This document shows positions 51,796-60,658 of a stretch of 64,000 nt of DNA, piece after piece. This DNA comes from UBA7067 sp051880615. Lineage in GTDB: Bacteria > Bacillota > Clostridia > Oscillospirales > Acutalibacteraceae. Below the pieces are notes generated by a model. The model did not search any database. It was not told the origin of the DNA and saw nothing but the letters and a program-made list of their open reading frames with translations. Position 1 is the stretch's first letter. Each line of letters opens with the position of its first letter. The stretch lies in assembly GCA_051880615.1 (NCBI GenBank), contig JBJEOH010000041.1:246093-310092 (forward strand), read 5' to 3'. The position numbers and the translations under genes are program-made.

Positions 51796-52554
51796 ATGAA
51801 ACTGCTTGAAATAAATAATATTAAAAAACGCTACGACGATAACGAGGTTCTGAAAAATATTTCCGTATCCGTTAGTGAAGGAGAGGTTGTGTCGATTATC
51901 GGGCCGTCAGGCTCAGGTAAATCAACCCTGCTCAGATGTGCGACAATGCTTGAGAAAATGGACGGCGGCGAGCTTATCTATTTCGGTAAAAAAGCAGCTT
52001 GGAACGATAAGAGCGGAAAATCTGTTTATGCCCCAAAGGCACAGCTTAAGGAAATACAGAGCTACTACAGCCTTGTTTTTCAAAACTTTAATTTATTTCC
52101 TCATTTTACCGTTCTAAAAAATCTCGCTCACGCTCCGATAAATGTGCAGAAAAGGAACAAGGAGGAGGTTTACGCACATTGTCGTGAGCTTTTAAAGCGA
52201 ATCGGCTTGGCTGACAAGGAAAAAGCCTATCCCTGTCAGCTTTCAGGCGGACAGCAGCAGCGTGTGTCAATAGCAAGAGCGCTTGCGATGAACCCGAAAA
52301 TACTATTCTTTGACGAGCCCACATCAGCACTTGACCCGGAGCTTACAAGTGAAATTCTGACCGTAATCAAGGAGCTTGCAAAGGAGCATATGACAATGGT
52401 AATCGTTACCCACGAAATGAATTTTGCAAGAGATGTTTCAAACCGCATCATCTTTATGGAGGACGGTTACATCGTTGAAGAGGGAGATGCGCAGGAGCTT
52501 ATCAATAATCCCAAAAACATCAGAACCAAGGAGTTCATCAGCAAGTTTGATTGA
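51796..52554 (+). CDS. Amino acid ABC transporter ATP-binding protein
   Basis: 252 residues. Walker A IGPSGSGKSTLLRC, Q-loop VFQNFNLFPHFTV, signature LSGGQQQRVSIARAL, Walker B ILFFDEPTSALDPE and switch histidine VTHEMNFA are all present, as in GlnQ/HisP proteins. ATG 51796 follows GAGGGA; the longer open frame overlaps the permease end. The promoter of the next operon overlaps its last codon. Confidence 0.95.
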   Translation: MKLLEINNIKKRYDDNEVLKNISVSVSEGEVVSIIGPSGSGKSTLLRCATMLEKMDGGELIYFGKKAAWNDKSGKSVYAPKAQLKEIQSYYSLVFQNFNLFPHFTVLKNLAHAPINVQKRNKEEVYAHCRELLKRIGLADKEKAYPCQLSGGQQQRVSIARALAMNPKILFFDEPTSALDPELTSEILTVIKELAKEHMTMVIVTHEMNFARDVSNRIIFMEDGYIVEEGDAQELINNPKNIRTKEFISKFD

Positions 52555-52579
52555 CAAAACTGTAGTGTTCGTGTATACT
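52551..52579 (+). promoter_or_regulatory. Promoter of the glycan operon
   Basis: Perfect TTGACA (52551-52556), 17 bases, TATACT (52574-52579), about 50 bases before ATG 52630. Confidence 0.78.
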
Positions 52580-52629
52580 TTATTCTTAGCAGATATTACA
52601 AAAAATTCAATCTGGCGAGGGAAGTATAT

Positions 52630-53559
52630 ATGGATATTATAGTGGGTTATACGGGATTTGTCGGCTCAAATATTGCCGCTGCACATACATTTGATTATTC
52701 CTTTAACTCGAAAAATATTGAGGATTCATTCGGCTTAAACCCGGATTTATGCGTTTACAGCGGCGTCCGCGCCGAAAAGTTTTTGGTGAATAACGACCCT
52801 GAAGGGGATATGAATATTATCAATAACGCGATTGAGAATATCAAGAAAATCAACCCCAAAAGACTTGTTCTGATTTCGACAATCGATGTATATAAAAATC
52901 CTAACGGTGCCGATGAGGACACCGATATTGATACCGATAACCTGCACCCATACGGTCTTAACAGATACCGCCTTGAGCAGTGGGTACAAGAGAATATTGA
53001 AAACTACCATATTGTCCGTCTGCCCGGACTATTTGGCAGAAATATAAAAAAGAACTTTATTTTTGATTTGATTAATATTATCCCGTCAATGCTAAACGAA
53101 AAAAAGTATAATGAATTGTCGGCAAAAAGCGAGCTTATAGCCTCAAAATACCAAAAGCAGGATAACGGCTTTTATAAGCTTTGCACCGATGATAAAAACG
53201 ACAGGTCAGCGCTTAAGAAAGAATTTTTAAGCGTTGGCTTTTCTGCACTCAATTTTACCGACAGCAGGGGAGTGTTCCAGTTTTATAACCTTGCAAAGCT
53301 TTGGGAGCATATTGAAATTATTATTAAAAACGATTTAAGGCTTGTGAATATGGCTGTTGAGCCTGTATGCACAGCAGATATTTATAAGAAAATTACAGGC
53401 AAGGAATTTGTAAACGAGATTGTCGCAGTGCCGCCGCTTTATGATTTCAAAACAAAGTATTTCTCGCTTTTCGGCGGCAGGGACGGATACATATTTGACA
53501 GGGAACAGGTGAGCTGTGATATAGAGCAGTTTGTTAAATCTCAGCTTAACGGCAATTAA
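52630..53559 (+). CDS. NAD-dependent epimerase/dehydratase-like protein
   Basis: 309 residues, extended short-chain dehydrogenase-like. The N-terminal nucleotide loop is GYTGFVGSNIA at 6-16. LVLISTIDVYKNP and YGLNRYRLEQWV correspond to the catalytic strand and the tyrosine motif, here Y-x3-R instead of the usual Y-x3-K. VRLPGLFGR follows. The C-terminal half is less conserved. The lysine-to-arginine change and the altered middle may mean a non-standard reaction or loss of redox activity. It is the first gene of a six-gene operon with glycosyltransferases, so a nucleotide-sugar substrate is likely. Confidence 0.8.
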   Translation: MDIIVGYTGFVGSNIAAAHTFDYSFNSKNIEDSFGLNPDLCVYSGVRAEKFLVNNDPEGDMNIINNAIENIKKINPKRLVLISTIDVYKNPNGADEDTDIDTDNLHPYGLNRYRLEQWVQENIENYHIVRLPGLFGRNIKKNFIFDLINIIPSMLNEKKYNELSAKSELIASKYQKQDNGFYKLCTDDKNDRSALKKEFLSVGFSALNFTDSRGVFQFYNLAKLWEHIEIIIKNDLRLVNMAVEPVCTADIYKKITGKEFVNEIVAVPPLYDFKTKYFSLFGGRDGYIFDREQVSCDIEQFVKSQLNGN

Positions 53560-53572
53560 GGAGGCAGATGCG

Positions 53573-54349
53573 ATGAAGCTTTCAATTTCGAATATTGCGT
53601 GGAGCAGTGAATTTGACAGGGAGATGTACGCTTTTTTGTGCAAAAAAGGCTTCAGCGGTTTAGAGATTGCCCCGACCAGACTTTTCACCGAAAACCCTTA
53701 TGATAAAATACAGGAGATCAAGGATTTTGCGCGTTCAATTTATGAGCAATACGGTCTTGTGATTTCCTCAATGCAGTCAATCTGGTACGGCAAAACGCAG
53801 AGTATTTTCGGCTCTGATGAGGACAGACAGCAGCTTATTAACTACACAAAAAAAGCGGTTGATTTTGCCTATGCCGCCGGCTGTCATAACCTTGTGTTCG
53901 GTTGTCCGAGGAACAGAGTAATTCCCGACAGCAGCTATATTCCTGCGGCTATAGATTTCTTTAATGAAATAGGCGACTATGCCGCGTCAAGCGATACGGC
54001 GATTGCCCTTGAAGCAAATCCGCCGATTTATAACACAAACTTTATGAACACAACACACGAGGCGATTGAAATCTGCAAGCTGACCTCAAACAAAGGCGTT
54101 AAGATAAATCTTGACCTCGGAACAGTTATCTACAACAACGAAACTCTTGATGAAGCCAAGGAAAATGTAAGCCTTGTTAATCATATTCATATATCCGAGC
54201 CGCATTTGGCACCGATCGAAAAAAGGCAGATTCATACAGAGCTTCTCGGATTTGATTATGACAGATTTGTTTCAATAGAAATGGGCAATAAGGATAATGT
54301 TGAGCAGGTTAAAAATACTGTGGAATATGTTGCGGAGGTTTTAGGTTGA
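53573..54349 (+). CDS. Sugar phosphate isomerase/epimerase-like TIM-barrel protein
   Basis: 258 residues, xylose isomerase-like/AP endonuclease 2 family barrel. Supporting segments are SISNIAWSSEFDREMYAFL at the start, FSGLEIAPTRLF, IALEANPPIYNTNFM, the metal-site strands INLDLGTVIYN and HIHISEPHL, and the end FVSIEMGN. These place Glu, Asp and His residues where the family binds metal. AAGGAGG lies upstream of ATG 53573. The sugar acted on is unknown. Confidence 0.85.
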   Translation: MKLSISNIAWSSEFDREMYAFLCKKGFSGLEIAPTRLFTENPYDKIQEIKDFARSIYEQYGLVISSMQSIWYGKTQSIFGSDEDRQQLINYTKKAVDFAYAAGCHNLVFGCPRNRVIPDSSYIPAAIDFFNEIGDYAASSDTAIALEANPPIYNTNFMNTTHEAIEICKLTSNKGVKINLDLGTVIYNNETLDEAKENVSLVNHIHISEPHLAPIEKRQIHTELLGFDYDRFVSIEMGNKDNVEQVKNTVEYVAEVLG

Positions 54350-55143
54350 TTTTTGAAAGAACAAACGGTGTGCCGAAATTTCAGTGCGATGAATACGCCC
54401 CCAAAAACAGCAAATATTGCGTTCTCATTCCAATTATTAACGAGGGAGAGAGAATAAAAAAAGAGCTTTTGAAGGCGCAGAAAAATAACATAGACAAGCT
54501 GTGCGATATAATTATCTGTGACGGCGGATCAAAGGACGGCTGTACTGATGAAGCGCTTCTGCGTTCTCTCGGCGTGAATACTCTGCTGACAAAGCAGGAT
54601 ACGGGCAAGCAGGGCGCACAGCTGCGAATGGGCTTTTTCTGGGCGCAGCAAAGAGGCTATGAAGGCTTTATAACAATTGACGGAAACAATAAGGATTCAA
54701 TCGAGGATATTCCGAGATTTATTGCAAAGCTTGAAGAGGGCTATGATTTCATTCAGGGTTCACGCTTTGTCAAGGGCGGTAAAGCGATAAACACTCCGCT
54801 TATGCGGCTTGTGTCAGTTCGCTTAATCCACGCTCCGGTAATTTCGCTGACTGCTCATCAGTGGTTTACCGACACAACAAACGCCTACAGAGCGTATTCA
54901 CGCAAATACATAACTCACCCTGATGTTCAGATTTACAGGGATGTTTTTATGACCTATGAGCTTTTGGCATATTTGTCTGTCAGGGCGTCGCAGCTTAAGC
55001 TTAAAGCTTGTGAAATTCCCGTGACAAGGGAATATCCGAAAAATGAGAAAACTCCGACAAAAATCAGTCCGTTCAAGGGCAATGCTGAACTTATAAAGAT
55101 ATTATTTAAAAATCTGTTCGGCTGCTATAAACCGAAAAAATAA
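54346..55143 (+). CDS. Glycosyltransferase family 2, DPM1-like
   Basis: 265 residues. GT-A fold, with VLIPIINEGERIKKELLKA, IIICDGGSKDGC and the donor-site motif FITIDGNNKD, then FIQGSRFVKGGKA. No membrane segments, so it is likely a cytoplasmic or peripheral enzyme that may load a sugar onto a polyprenyl carrier. Start TTG 54346 overlaps the preceding stop by four bases and has GGAGG eight bases upstream. Confidence 0.9.
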   Translation: MIFERTNGVPKFQCDEYAPKNSKYCVLIPIINEGERIKKELLKAQKNNIDKLCDIIICDGGSKDGCTDEALLRSLGVNTLLTKQDTGKQGAQLRMGFFWAQQRGYEGFITIDGNNKDSIEDIPRFIAKLEEGYDFIQGSRFVKGGKAINTPLMRLVSVRLIHAPVISLTAHQWFTDTTNAYRAYSRKYITHPDVQIYRDVFMTYELLAYLSVRASQLKLKACEIPVTREYPKNEKTPTKISPFKGNAELIKILFKNLFGCYKPKK

Positions 55144-55170
55144 TCAGGAAAATGTGGGGAGAAAACGGAA

Positions 55171-57240
55171 ATGGGAAAAACCAAAAACAGAATCAGTGAC
55201 GGTAATGCACTGCGTTCGCTTACTGTTTTGCAAAAAATACTGTATATAGCCATAGTGATAATGCCGACCTTCGTGTTGACATCGCTTCAGGCTTATGTTG
55301 ACAATAACTTTTACATATTCACAAGCATACTGTTAGGGCTTGCCTTTGGTGCTATTGCGTTGCTTTTGTGCAAATGTCTGATACCGTCGGCGCTTAAGGG
55401 CAATGAGATATTAAAAATAATCGCACTGCTTTCACCGTCGGTGCTGCTGTTTAGCTATGCCATAGATTTAAATCAGACAACGCCGTTTTACTGTATCTCT
55501 TTTATTGCAATATTTGTCCTGATGTATTTCGGTTTTGTCTTTCCTATAAGGGACAGGGGAAGGCACATTTGTGCCGCGATAGTATTGCTTGCAATGTTTT
55601 TCGCTATTGAATACTGTCTTTATGTGTATGACCTGTTTTCACCTGATTCGTATTCGTATTACGATATAAGCCGAACAATATTTTCCGATTTTTATAATGT
55701 AGCAACTCAGCGTCAGTATATTGTAGATACAGACCTTGGAATTTCATTCCCTTATCTTTACCCGACTTTGATTGCGATTGTTGACAGTCTGACCTGTCTT
55801 AAAATCTACAGCGGCACAATTATCAATGTTGTAATAACCTGCGTGAGCTGCTTAATGCTCTATAAAATATCGGTAAAGCATTTCAAAAATCCGTATGCAG
55901 GTACGATAGCGGCTGTGTATATGGTTACAAACAATCCGTATCTCACCGAAATGCGTGTGACAAGAAGCGTTCCTCTTGCTATCCTGTCTGTGCTGGTACT
56001 TGTCTACTATATTCTTGATTTGCGTGATATTAAGACCAAAGGCTGTATTTTAGCAGGAATAGGCGCAGGCTGTGCTATGGTTTGCCGATTCGATGCGCTT
56101 GTTGTTGCCGGGCTTTGCTTTATAGCAATGTTTATTTTTTCAAGAAAAGGCAGCCGCATAAAGAATTCCGCAAAATATGTCGGCGGCCTGATTATCCCGA
56201 CTGCACCGTGGATTATCTTTTCGCTTGTAAATTTCGGCAATCCTTGGATAAGCGATAACGGCGGAACAATGTTTATGACCGTTCCGTCTGTTCCTCAAAG
56301 ATACTATTCAAGCTCGTATGTAACGCAGACAATTTTCAACAACTTCGGTGAATGGTTCAGGCAGCTGTTTAATTATAAGCTTAAGGCAATACTTGAGAAT
56401 GGCATTGCGGGTGTTTTACCGCTTGCAGTTGTTATAATACTGCTTGTATGGATTGCTGTTATGCTTTTGCGATTTATTAATTGCAGACAGTTTAAACTCT
56501 ACATTTCATCTCATAAAAAGCTGTTGGTTTGCGCCGGTGTGTGCGTTCTCATCTATGCCGCCAAATTCTGCGGAATCTGGGTTGTAGGATTTTCCGATGC
56601 AAGATATCACACCGAAACCTTTGTTATGCTTATTTTGTTCCTGTTTTCAGTTGTTTACAGTATATCTGCTTTTACAAGGGTCAACGCGACGACGGGCAAA
56701 AAGAAGAAGTCTAAAGTAACTGCAACTGCACAATATGCTGAGAGCTATGAAAAAACATCAAAAAGCTGGGTTGTTAATATAACAACCGCTCTTGCCTGTA
56801 TTGCACTTGTTATTAATGCAGGTTCGCTTAATATCATGCGATATTCGCCGTATATTATGCTTTCAACTCTGCTTGATAAGCCTGTAGTGGCTGCCGAAAT
56901 AGAAAGTGTAGTTACGGTTAATAACGATAATCCGCGTGTGTTCTTCTCCGCGGTAAATGAGGGCGATCCGTTCTCATTCGGAGCATACACAAGGATAAAA
57001 ACCTTTGGTCCGCCGTGGACTAATCCAAATGACCCGAATGCGCTAATTGAGATTACCGATAATTATATAATGCCGGATTATGTTGTTTGCAAGGCGGAGA
57101 ATATCAGGGAGGATTTTGTTGTACGCTACGGTCTTACTCCTATTCACACCTGTGCCGGCAACCTTACAATATATAAGGTAACGAATAAATCCACCTTTGC
57201 TAATGAACGGCATTTGTTTCCTTACGGCAAAAAGAATTAA
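55171..57240 (+). CDS. GT-C type membrane glycosyltransferase, PMT/ArnT-like
   Basis: 689 residues with 11-13 predicted membrane segments and a soluble C-terminal domain. An acidic first-loop motif, DLFSPDSYSYYDISR near residue 155, resembles the catalytic loop of lipid-dependent glycosyltransferases (GT39/GT83 group). The following TRSVPLAILSVLVLVYYILD and GAGCAMVCRFDALVVAGLCF match the helical pattern. The enzyme would move a sugar from a polyprenyl phosphate to an acceptor outside the membrane. GGGGAG lies upstream of ATG 55171. Confidence 0.85.
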   Translation: MGKTKNRISDGNALRSLTVLQKILYIAIVIMPTFVLTSLQAYVDNNFYIFTSILLGLAFGAIALLLCKCLIPSALKGNEILKIIALLSPSVLLFSYAIDLNQTTPFYCISFIAIFVLMYFGFVFPIRDRGRHICAAIVLLAMFFAIEYCLYVYDLFSPDSYSYYDISRTIFSDFYNVATQRQYIVDTDLGISFPYLYPTLIAIVDSLTCLKIYSGTIINVVITCVSCLMLYKISVKHFKNPYAGTIAAVYMVTNNPYLTEMRVTRSVPLAILSVLVLVYYILDLRDIKTKGCILAGIGAGCAMVCRFDALVVAGLCFIAMFIFSRKGSRIKNSAKYVGGLIIPTAPWIIFSLVNFGNPWISDNGGTMFMTVPSVPQRYYSSSYVTQTIFNNFGEWFRQLFNYKLKAILENGIAGVLPLAVVIILLVWIAVMLLRFINCRQFKLYISSHKKLLVCAGVCVLIYAAKFCGIWVVGFSDARYHTETFVMLILFLFSVVYSISAFTRVNATTGKKKKSKVTATAQYAESYEKTSKSWVVNITTALACIALVINAGSLNIMRYSPYIMLSTLLDKPVVAAEIESVVTVNNDNPRVFFSAVNEGDPFSFGAYTRIKTFGPPWTNPNDPNALIEITDNYIMPDYVVCKAENIREDFVVRYGLTPIHTCAGNLTIYKVTNKSTFANERHLFPYGKKN

Positions 57241-57259
57241 AAGCTTGGAGGCGGCATAA

Positions 57260-58384
57260 TTGACCTATGATAAAATAATAATCGGCGCAGGGCTTTATGG
57301 ATTGTACTCTGCTCTTTTTTGCGCAAAGCTTGGTCAGAATGTCCTTGTCCTTGAATGTGATGACGCGCCGTTTAAGCGCGCAACCTACATAAATCAAGCA
57401 AGAGTACATATGGGCTATCACTATCCGCGCTCTATTTCAACTGCGGTAAAGTCAAGGGGATATTTTGACCGCTTCAACGAGGATTACGGATTTTGTGTTC
57501 ACAGCCGGTTTGACCAGGTGTATGCAACAAGCGCAAATTTCAGTTGGACAAATGCAGAGCAGTTCAAAAAGTTTTGCAAGGACGCCGATATTATGTGCGA
57601 GGACGAGCCTGTTTCGCGTTACTTCAAGGACGGTATGTGCGATGGAGCGTTCCTGACGAAAGAATACACCTACGACGCACAGATATTAAAGGACTACTTC
57701 CTCAGTGAACTTGATAAATTTAAAAGTGTAACAATAAAATACGGCACAGTGATAACCGCCATTGAAAACACAGGCAGTGTATACAGTGTCAAATTAAATG
57801 ATTCGTCAGTGTATACCACTCCTTTTCTTCTCAATGCAACTTATGCTGGAGTCAATCAGATACTTGCGATGCTTAATCTTGAACCGTTTGGAATTAAATA
57901 CGAGCTCTGTGAGATTATCCTCTGTATGGTGTCGGACAAGCTTAAGAATACGGGTATCACCGTAATGGACGGGCCGTTCTTCTCAATAATGCCGTTTGGC
58001 AAAACGGGACTTCATTCGCTCACATCTGTTACCTTTACGCCGCATATGACAAGCTACGAGTCAGTTCCGCATTTTCCGTGTCAGGCAAAAAGCGGCGGCT
58101 TCTGCTCTCCTCAAAGGCTTGGCAACTGCAATGACTGCCCGGCTAAACCGCAAAGCGCATGGCCGTTTATGTCTAATTTAGCGCGTAAGTATCTTAAGGA
58201 TAGTCTTGGGTTTGAATATGTTTCATCTCTCTTTTCAATGAAGCCTATATTAAAGGCGTCTGAAATTGACGATTCAAGACCAACCGTTATTAAAAAATTC
58301 AGTGACAATCCAACCTTTGTTTCTGTGTTGTCGGGAAAAATCAATACGGTATACGATTTGGACGAGGTGTTGAAAAATGGTTAA
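57260..58384 (+). CDS. FAD-dependent oxidoreductase in the glycan operon
   Basis: 374 residues, DAO-like flavoprotein. FAD loop IIIGAGLYGLYSALFCAKLG at residues 6-25, then LVLECDDAPFKRATYINQAR and ARVHMGYHYPRS. A cluster of four cysteines near residue 275-295 (PCQAKSGGFC and NCNDC) is not a usual DAO feature and could bind metal or an iron-sulfur cluster. Start TTG 57260 follows TTGGAGG. Placement between a GT-C enzyme and a GT2 enzyme suggests it oxidises a sugar or lipid intermediate, which is inference. Confidence 0.85.
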   Translation: MTYDKIIIGAGLYGLYSALFCAKLGQNVLVLECDDAPFKRATYINQARVHMGYHYPRSISTAVKSRGYFDRFNEDYGFCVHSRFDQVYATSANFSWTNAEQFKKFCKDADIMCEDEPVSRYFKDGMCDGAFLTKEYTYDAQILKDYFLSELDKFKSVTIKYGTVITAIENTGSVYSVKLNDSSVYTTPFLLNATYAGVNQILAMLNLEPFGIKYELCEIILCMVSDKLKNTGITVMDGPFFSIMPFGKTGLHSLTSVTFTPHMTSYESVPHFPCQAKSGGFCSPQRLGNCNDCPAKPQSAWPFMSNLARKYLKDSLGFEYVSSLFSMKPILKASEIDDSRPTVIKKFSDNPTFVSVLSGKINTVYDLDEVLKNG

Positions 58385-59318
58385 TGATAAAGAAAAAAAC
58401 TTTGTTTCTGCTGTTGTGTATGTTCACAACAGGGAAAAAACAATTTTAGATTTTCTCAAAAAAATAAACGATGTTCTTGAAAAGCATTTTTTGAAATACG
58501 AAATTATCTGTGTGAATGACGCTTCGTATGATGACAGCGCAAAAATAATCAAAGATTTCGGCGTGAAATACCTTGAATGTCCGCTCAGTATTGTCAATAT
58601 GGGATTTTTTCAGGGGATAGAGATGTCTATGAACGCAGGCGTCGACCTCTCAATAGGCGACTTTGTCTTTGAGTTTGACAGTGATATTCTCGACTTTGAC
58701 CCGTCACTGATTATTGATATCTACAATCATTCGCTCAAAGGCTATGATATTGTGTCAGCCACAGCAGACGGCAAAAAGCGCATTACCTCAAAGCTTTTCT
58801 ACTGCTTGTTTAACAAAAGCGCAAAAACTCAGCATAAGCTTTCAACCGAGTCTTTCAGAATTTTGTCTCGCCGTGCTATCAATCGAGTTCATGCGCTGAG
58901 CAAGACTATACCGTACAGAAAGGCTTTGTATGCAAACTGCGGACTTAAAATGGATACTATTCATTATTCTCCGCTAAACAGCGCAAGGCAGGAGAGCAAT
59001 AATAAGCAGTCGGATACACGGCTTGATACTGCGCTTGATAGCCTGATTTTGTTCACCAATATAGGCTATCGCGCTTCTATGATCCTGACAATAATTATGA
59101 TTCTCGCGACAATCGGAATAGGCATCTACACTATTCTTGTGTATGCCTTGGGGCATCCGGTTCCGGGTTTTACAAGCACAATGCTTGTACTGACAGGCTC
59201 TTTCTTCGGCGTGTTTGCAATACTTACTATTATAATTAAATATCTGTCTTTACTTGTTAATCTGATTTTCAAAAAGCAGAAATACCTCATTGAATCAATC
59301 GAAAAGATAAGCAAATAA
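58377..59318 (+). CDS. Glycosyltransferase family 2 with C-terminal membrane anchor
   Basis: 313 residues, GtrB/ArnC-like. N-terminal GT-A domain with VVYVHNREKTILDFLKKI, IICVNDASYDDSAKII and the DxD-type FEFDSDILDFD. Two membrane segments lie at about 235-260 and 270-295. Such enzymes charge undecaprenyl phosphate with a sugar that a GT-C enzyme then uses, which fits the gene at 55171. GAGGTG precedes ATG 58377; it overlaps the FAD gene by eight bases. A terminator follows. Confidence 0.9.
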   Translation: MVNDKEKNFVSAVVYVHNREKTILDFLKKINDVLEKHFLKYEIICVNDASYDDSAKIIKDFGVKYLECPLSIVNMGFFQGIEMSMNAGVDLSIGDFVFEFDSDILDFDPSLIIDIYNHSLKGYDIVSATADGKKRITSKLFYCLFNKSAKTQHKLSTESFRILSRRAINRVHALSKTIPYRKALYANCGLKMDTIHYSPLNSARQESNNKQSDTRLDTALDSLILFTNIGYRASMILTIIMILATIGIGIYTILVYALGHPVPGFTSTMLVLTGSFFGVFAILTIIIKYLSLLVNLIFKKQKYLIESIEKISK

Positions 59319-59320
59319 AA

Positions 59321-59352
59321 AATCGGGCGAGTTTTCTCGCCCGATTAATTTT
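59321..59352. terminator. Bidirectional terminator between glycan operon and pyrB
   Basis: AATCGGGCGAG, a TTTT loop and CTCGCCCGATT form a perfect 11-base stem with T-rich DNA on both strands. Confidence 0.92.
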
Positions 59353-59362
59353 GATTAAATTG

Positions 59363-60433
59363 CTATATTAACATTCTGTTGTCACAGTAAAGACAGGTCA
59401 GCATATCGCCCGAATTTACAAAGGAATTGGGCAGATACGGTTCTCTGTTTGTAATACAGTTTGGATTTGTGCATTTGTGAATCATATTTTCAATATGCGG
59501 CTTTGGCTGCTTTGTCTGTGCAGACTCGTTAAGCATTAAATATATCAGAGCCATCCTTGCATACATACCGTAGCCCGCCTGCTTGAAGTATACGGCTCTT
59601 GGGTCGTTATCAACCTCGTCGGTGATTTCATCAACGCGGGGAAGAGGATGAAGAACTTTCAGTGTTCTTTTTCCGAGACTCAGCTTTTGTGTGTCCAGAA
59701 CAAAAACGCCGCTTTGCTTATTGTACTCTTCTTCACTTTTAAAGCGTTCGCGCTGAATTCTTGTCATATACAGTACATCAAGCATGGGCATCGCTTCGCT
59801 TAAGCTGTTAAGCTCAGTGTATTTACAGCCCGTCGCTTTCAGAATAGACTTAATATATCCCGGAACCTTCAAATCATCTGTTGAGATTAACACAAACTCA
59901 TTGCCCTCAAAATGACTCATTGTCTTTATCAGCGAGTGTACGGTTCTGCCGTTCTTCAAATCGCCGCATAAGCCTATTGTTAAGCGGTCGAGTCTGCCGA
60001 TTTCGTTATAAAGAGTAACCAGGTCTGTAAGCGTTTGCGTAGGATGCAGATGACCGCCGTCTCCTGCGTTGATTATCGGCACGGTTGAATAAAGGCTTGC
60101 AGCCTTAGCAGCACCCTCAACAGGATGGCGCATAGCGATAATGTCTGCATAGCCGCTGACAATTTTAATAGTGTCCTTAAGACTTTCTCCCTTAGCAACA
60201 GAGGAGTTCATCGGGTTATCAAAGCCCAAAGTGTTGCCGCCTAAACGCATCATAGCAGCCTGAAACGACATCTGTGTTCTTGTTGACGGCTCATAAAAGA
60301 GCGTGGCGAGTATTTTGCCGCGGCAGCTTTCGCTGTAGCGCGCTGGATTCTTTCTTATCTCACAAGCTAAACTGATAACTCTTTTAAGCTTGTCCTCGGT
60401 AAATTCTTCAAGGTCAATAACATTTTCAAACAT
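59363..60433 (-). CDS. pyrB: Aspartate carbamoyltransferase with PyrI-type zinc module
   Basis: 356 residues. Residues 1 to about 305 are a catalytic chain: carbamoyl phosphate site FYEPSTRTQMSF, MNSSVAKGESLKDT, MRHPVEGAA, NAGDGGHLHPTQTLTDL and HPLPRVDEI. It joins carbamoyl phosphate and aspartate in pyrimidine synthesis. The tail has Cys321, 326, 347 and 350 in KCTNPNCITNREP and LTCLYCDNR, a C-x4-C-x20-C-x2-C site much like the zinc domain of the regulatory chain PyrI (C-x4-C-x23-C-x2-C in E. coli). The nucleotide-binding half of PyrI is absent. ATG 60433 follows CAGGAGG. No other pyr gene lies in the window. Confidence 0.95.
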   Translation of the reverse strand: MFENVIDLEEFTEDKLKRVISLACEIRKNPARYSESCRGKILATLFYEPSTRTQMSFQAAMMRLGGNTLGFDNPMNSSVAKGESLKDTIKIVSGYADIIAMRHPVEGAAKAASLYSTVPIINAGDGGHLHPTQTLTDLVTLYNEIGRLDRLTIGLCGDLKNGRTVHSLIKTMSHFEGNEFVLISTDDLKVPGYIKSILKATGCKYTELNSLSEAMPMLDVLYMTRIQRERFKSEEEYNKQSGVFVLDTQKLSLGKRTLKVLHPLPRVDEITDEVDNDPRAVYFKQAGYGMYARMALIYLMLNESAQTKQPKPHIENMIHKCTNPNCITNREPYLPNSFVNSGDMLTCLYCDNRMLI

Positions 60434-60587
60434 GGTTAAAACCTCCTGTCAAAGAATAATTATATCATAAAATATTATCAATTTTTTTCTTATTGGAATA
60501 ATGATAATAAAGAAAAAACGAATATAATGGCTGAGACGCAAATATTTTAATTTTCTATAAATTTCTTGCGAAATTTTGCTGCTTTTA

Positions 60588-60616
60588 TTGAAACAGGATA
60601 GATTTTGTGCTATAAT
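60588..60616 (+). promoter_or_regulatory. Promoter of the lipoprotein gene
   Basis: TTGAAA (60588-60593), 17 bases, perfect TATAAT (60611-60616). Confidence 0.78.
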
Positions 60617-60658
60617 ACAAAAAGTATTTCATATTAATTCAGGAAAGGTGAATATATT

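Noticed and set aside
60434..60480. Pyrimidine-responsive attenuator before pyrB
   Set aside because: The space upstream of pyrB on the minus strand is short and AT-rich; I see no PyrR-binding stem or terminator hairpin.
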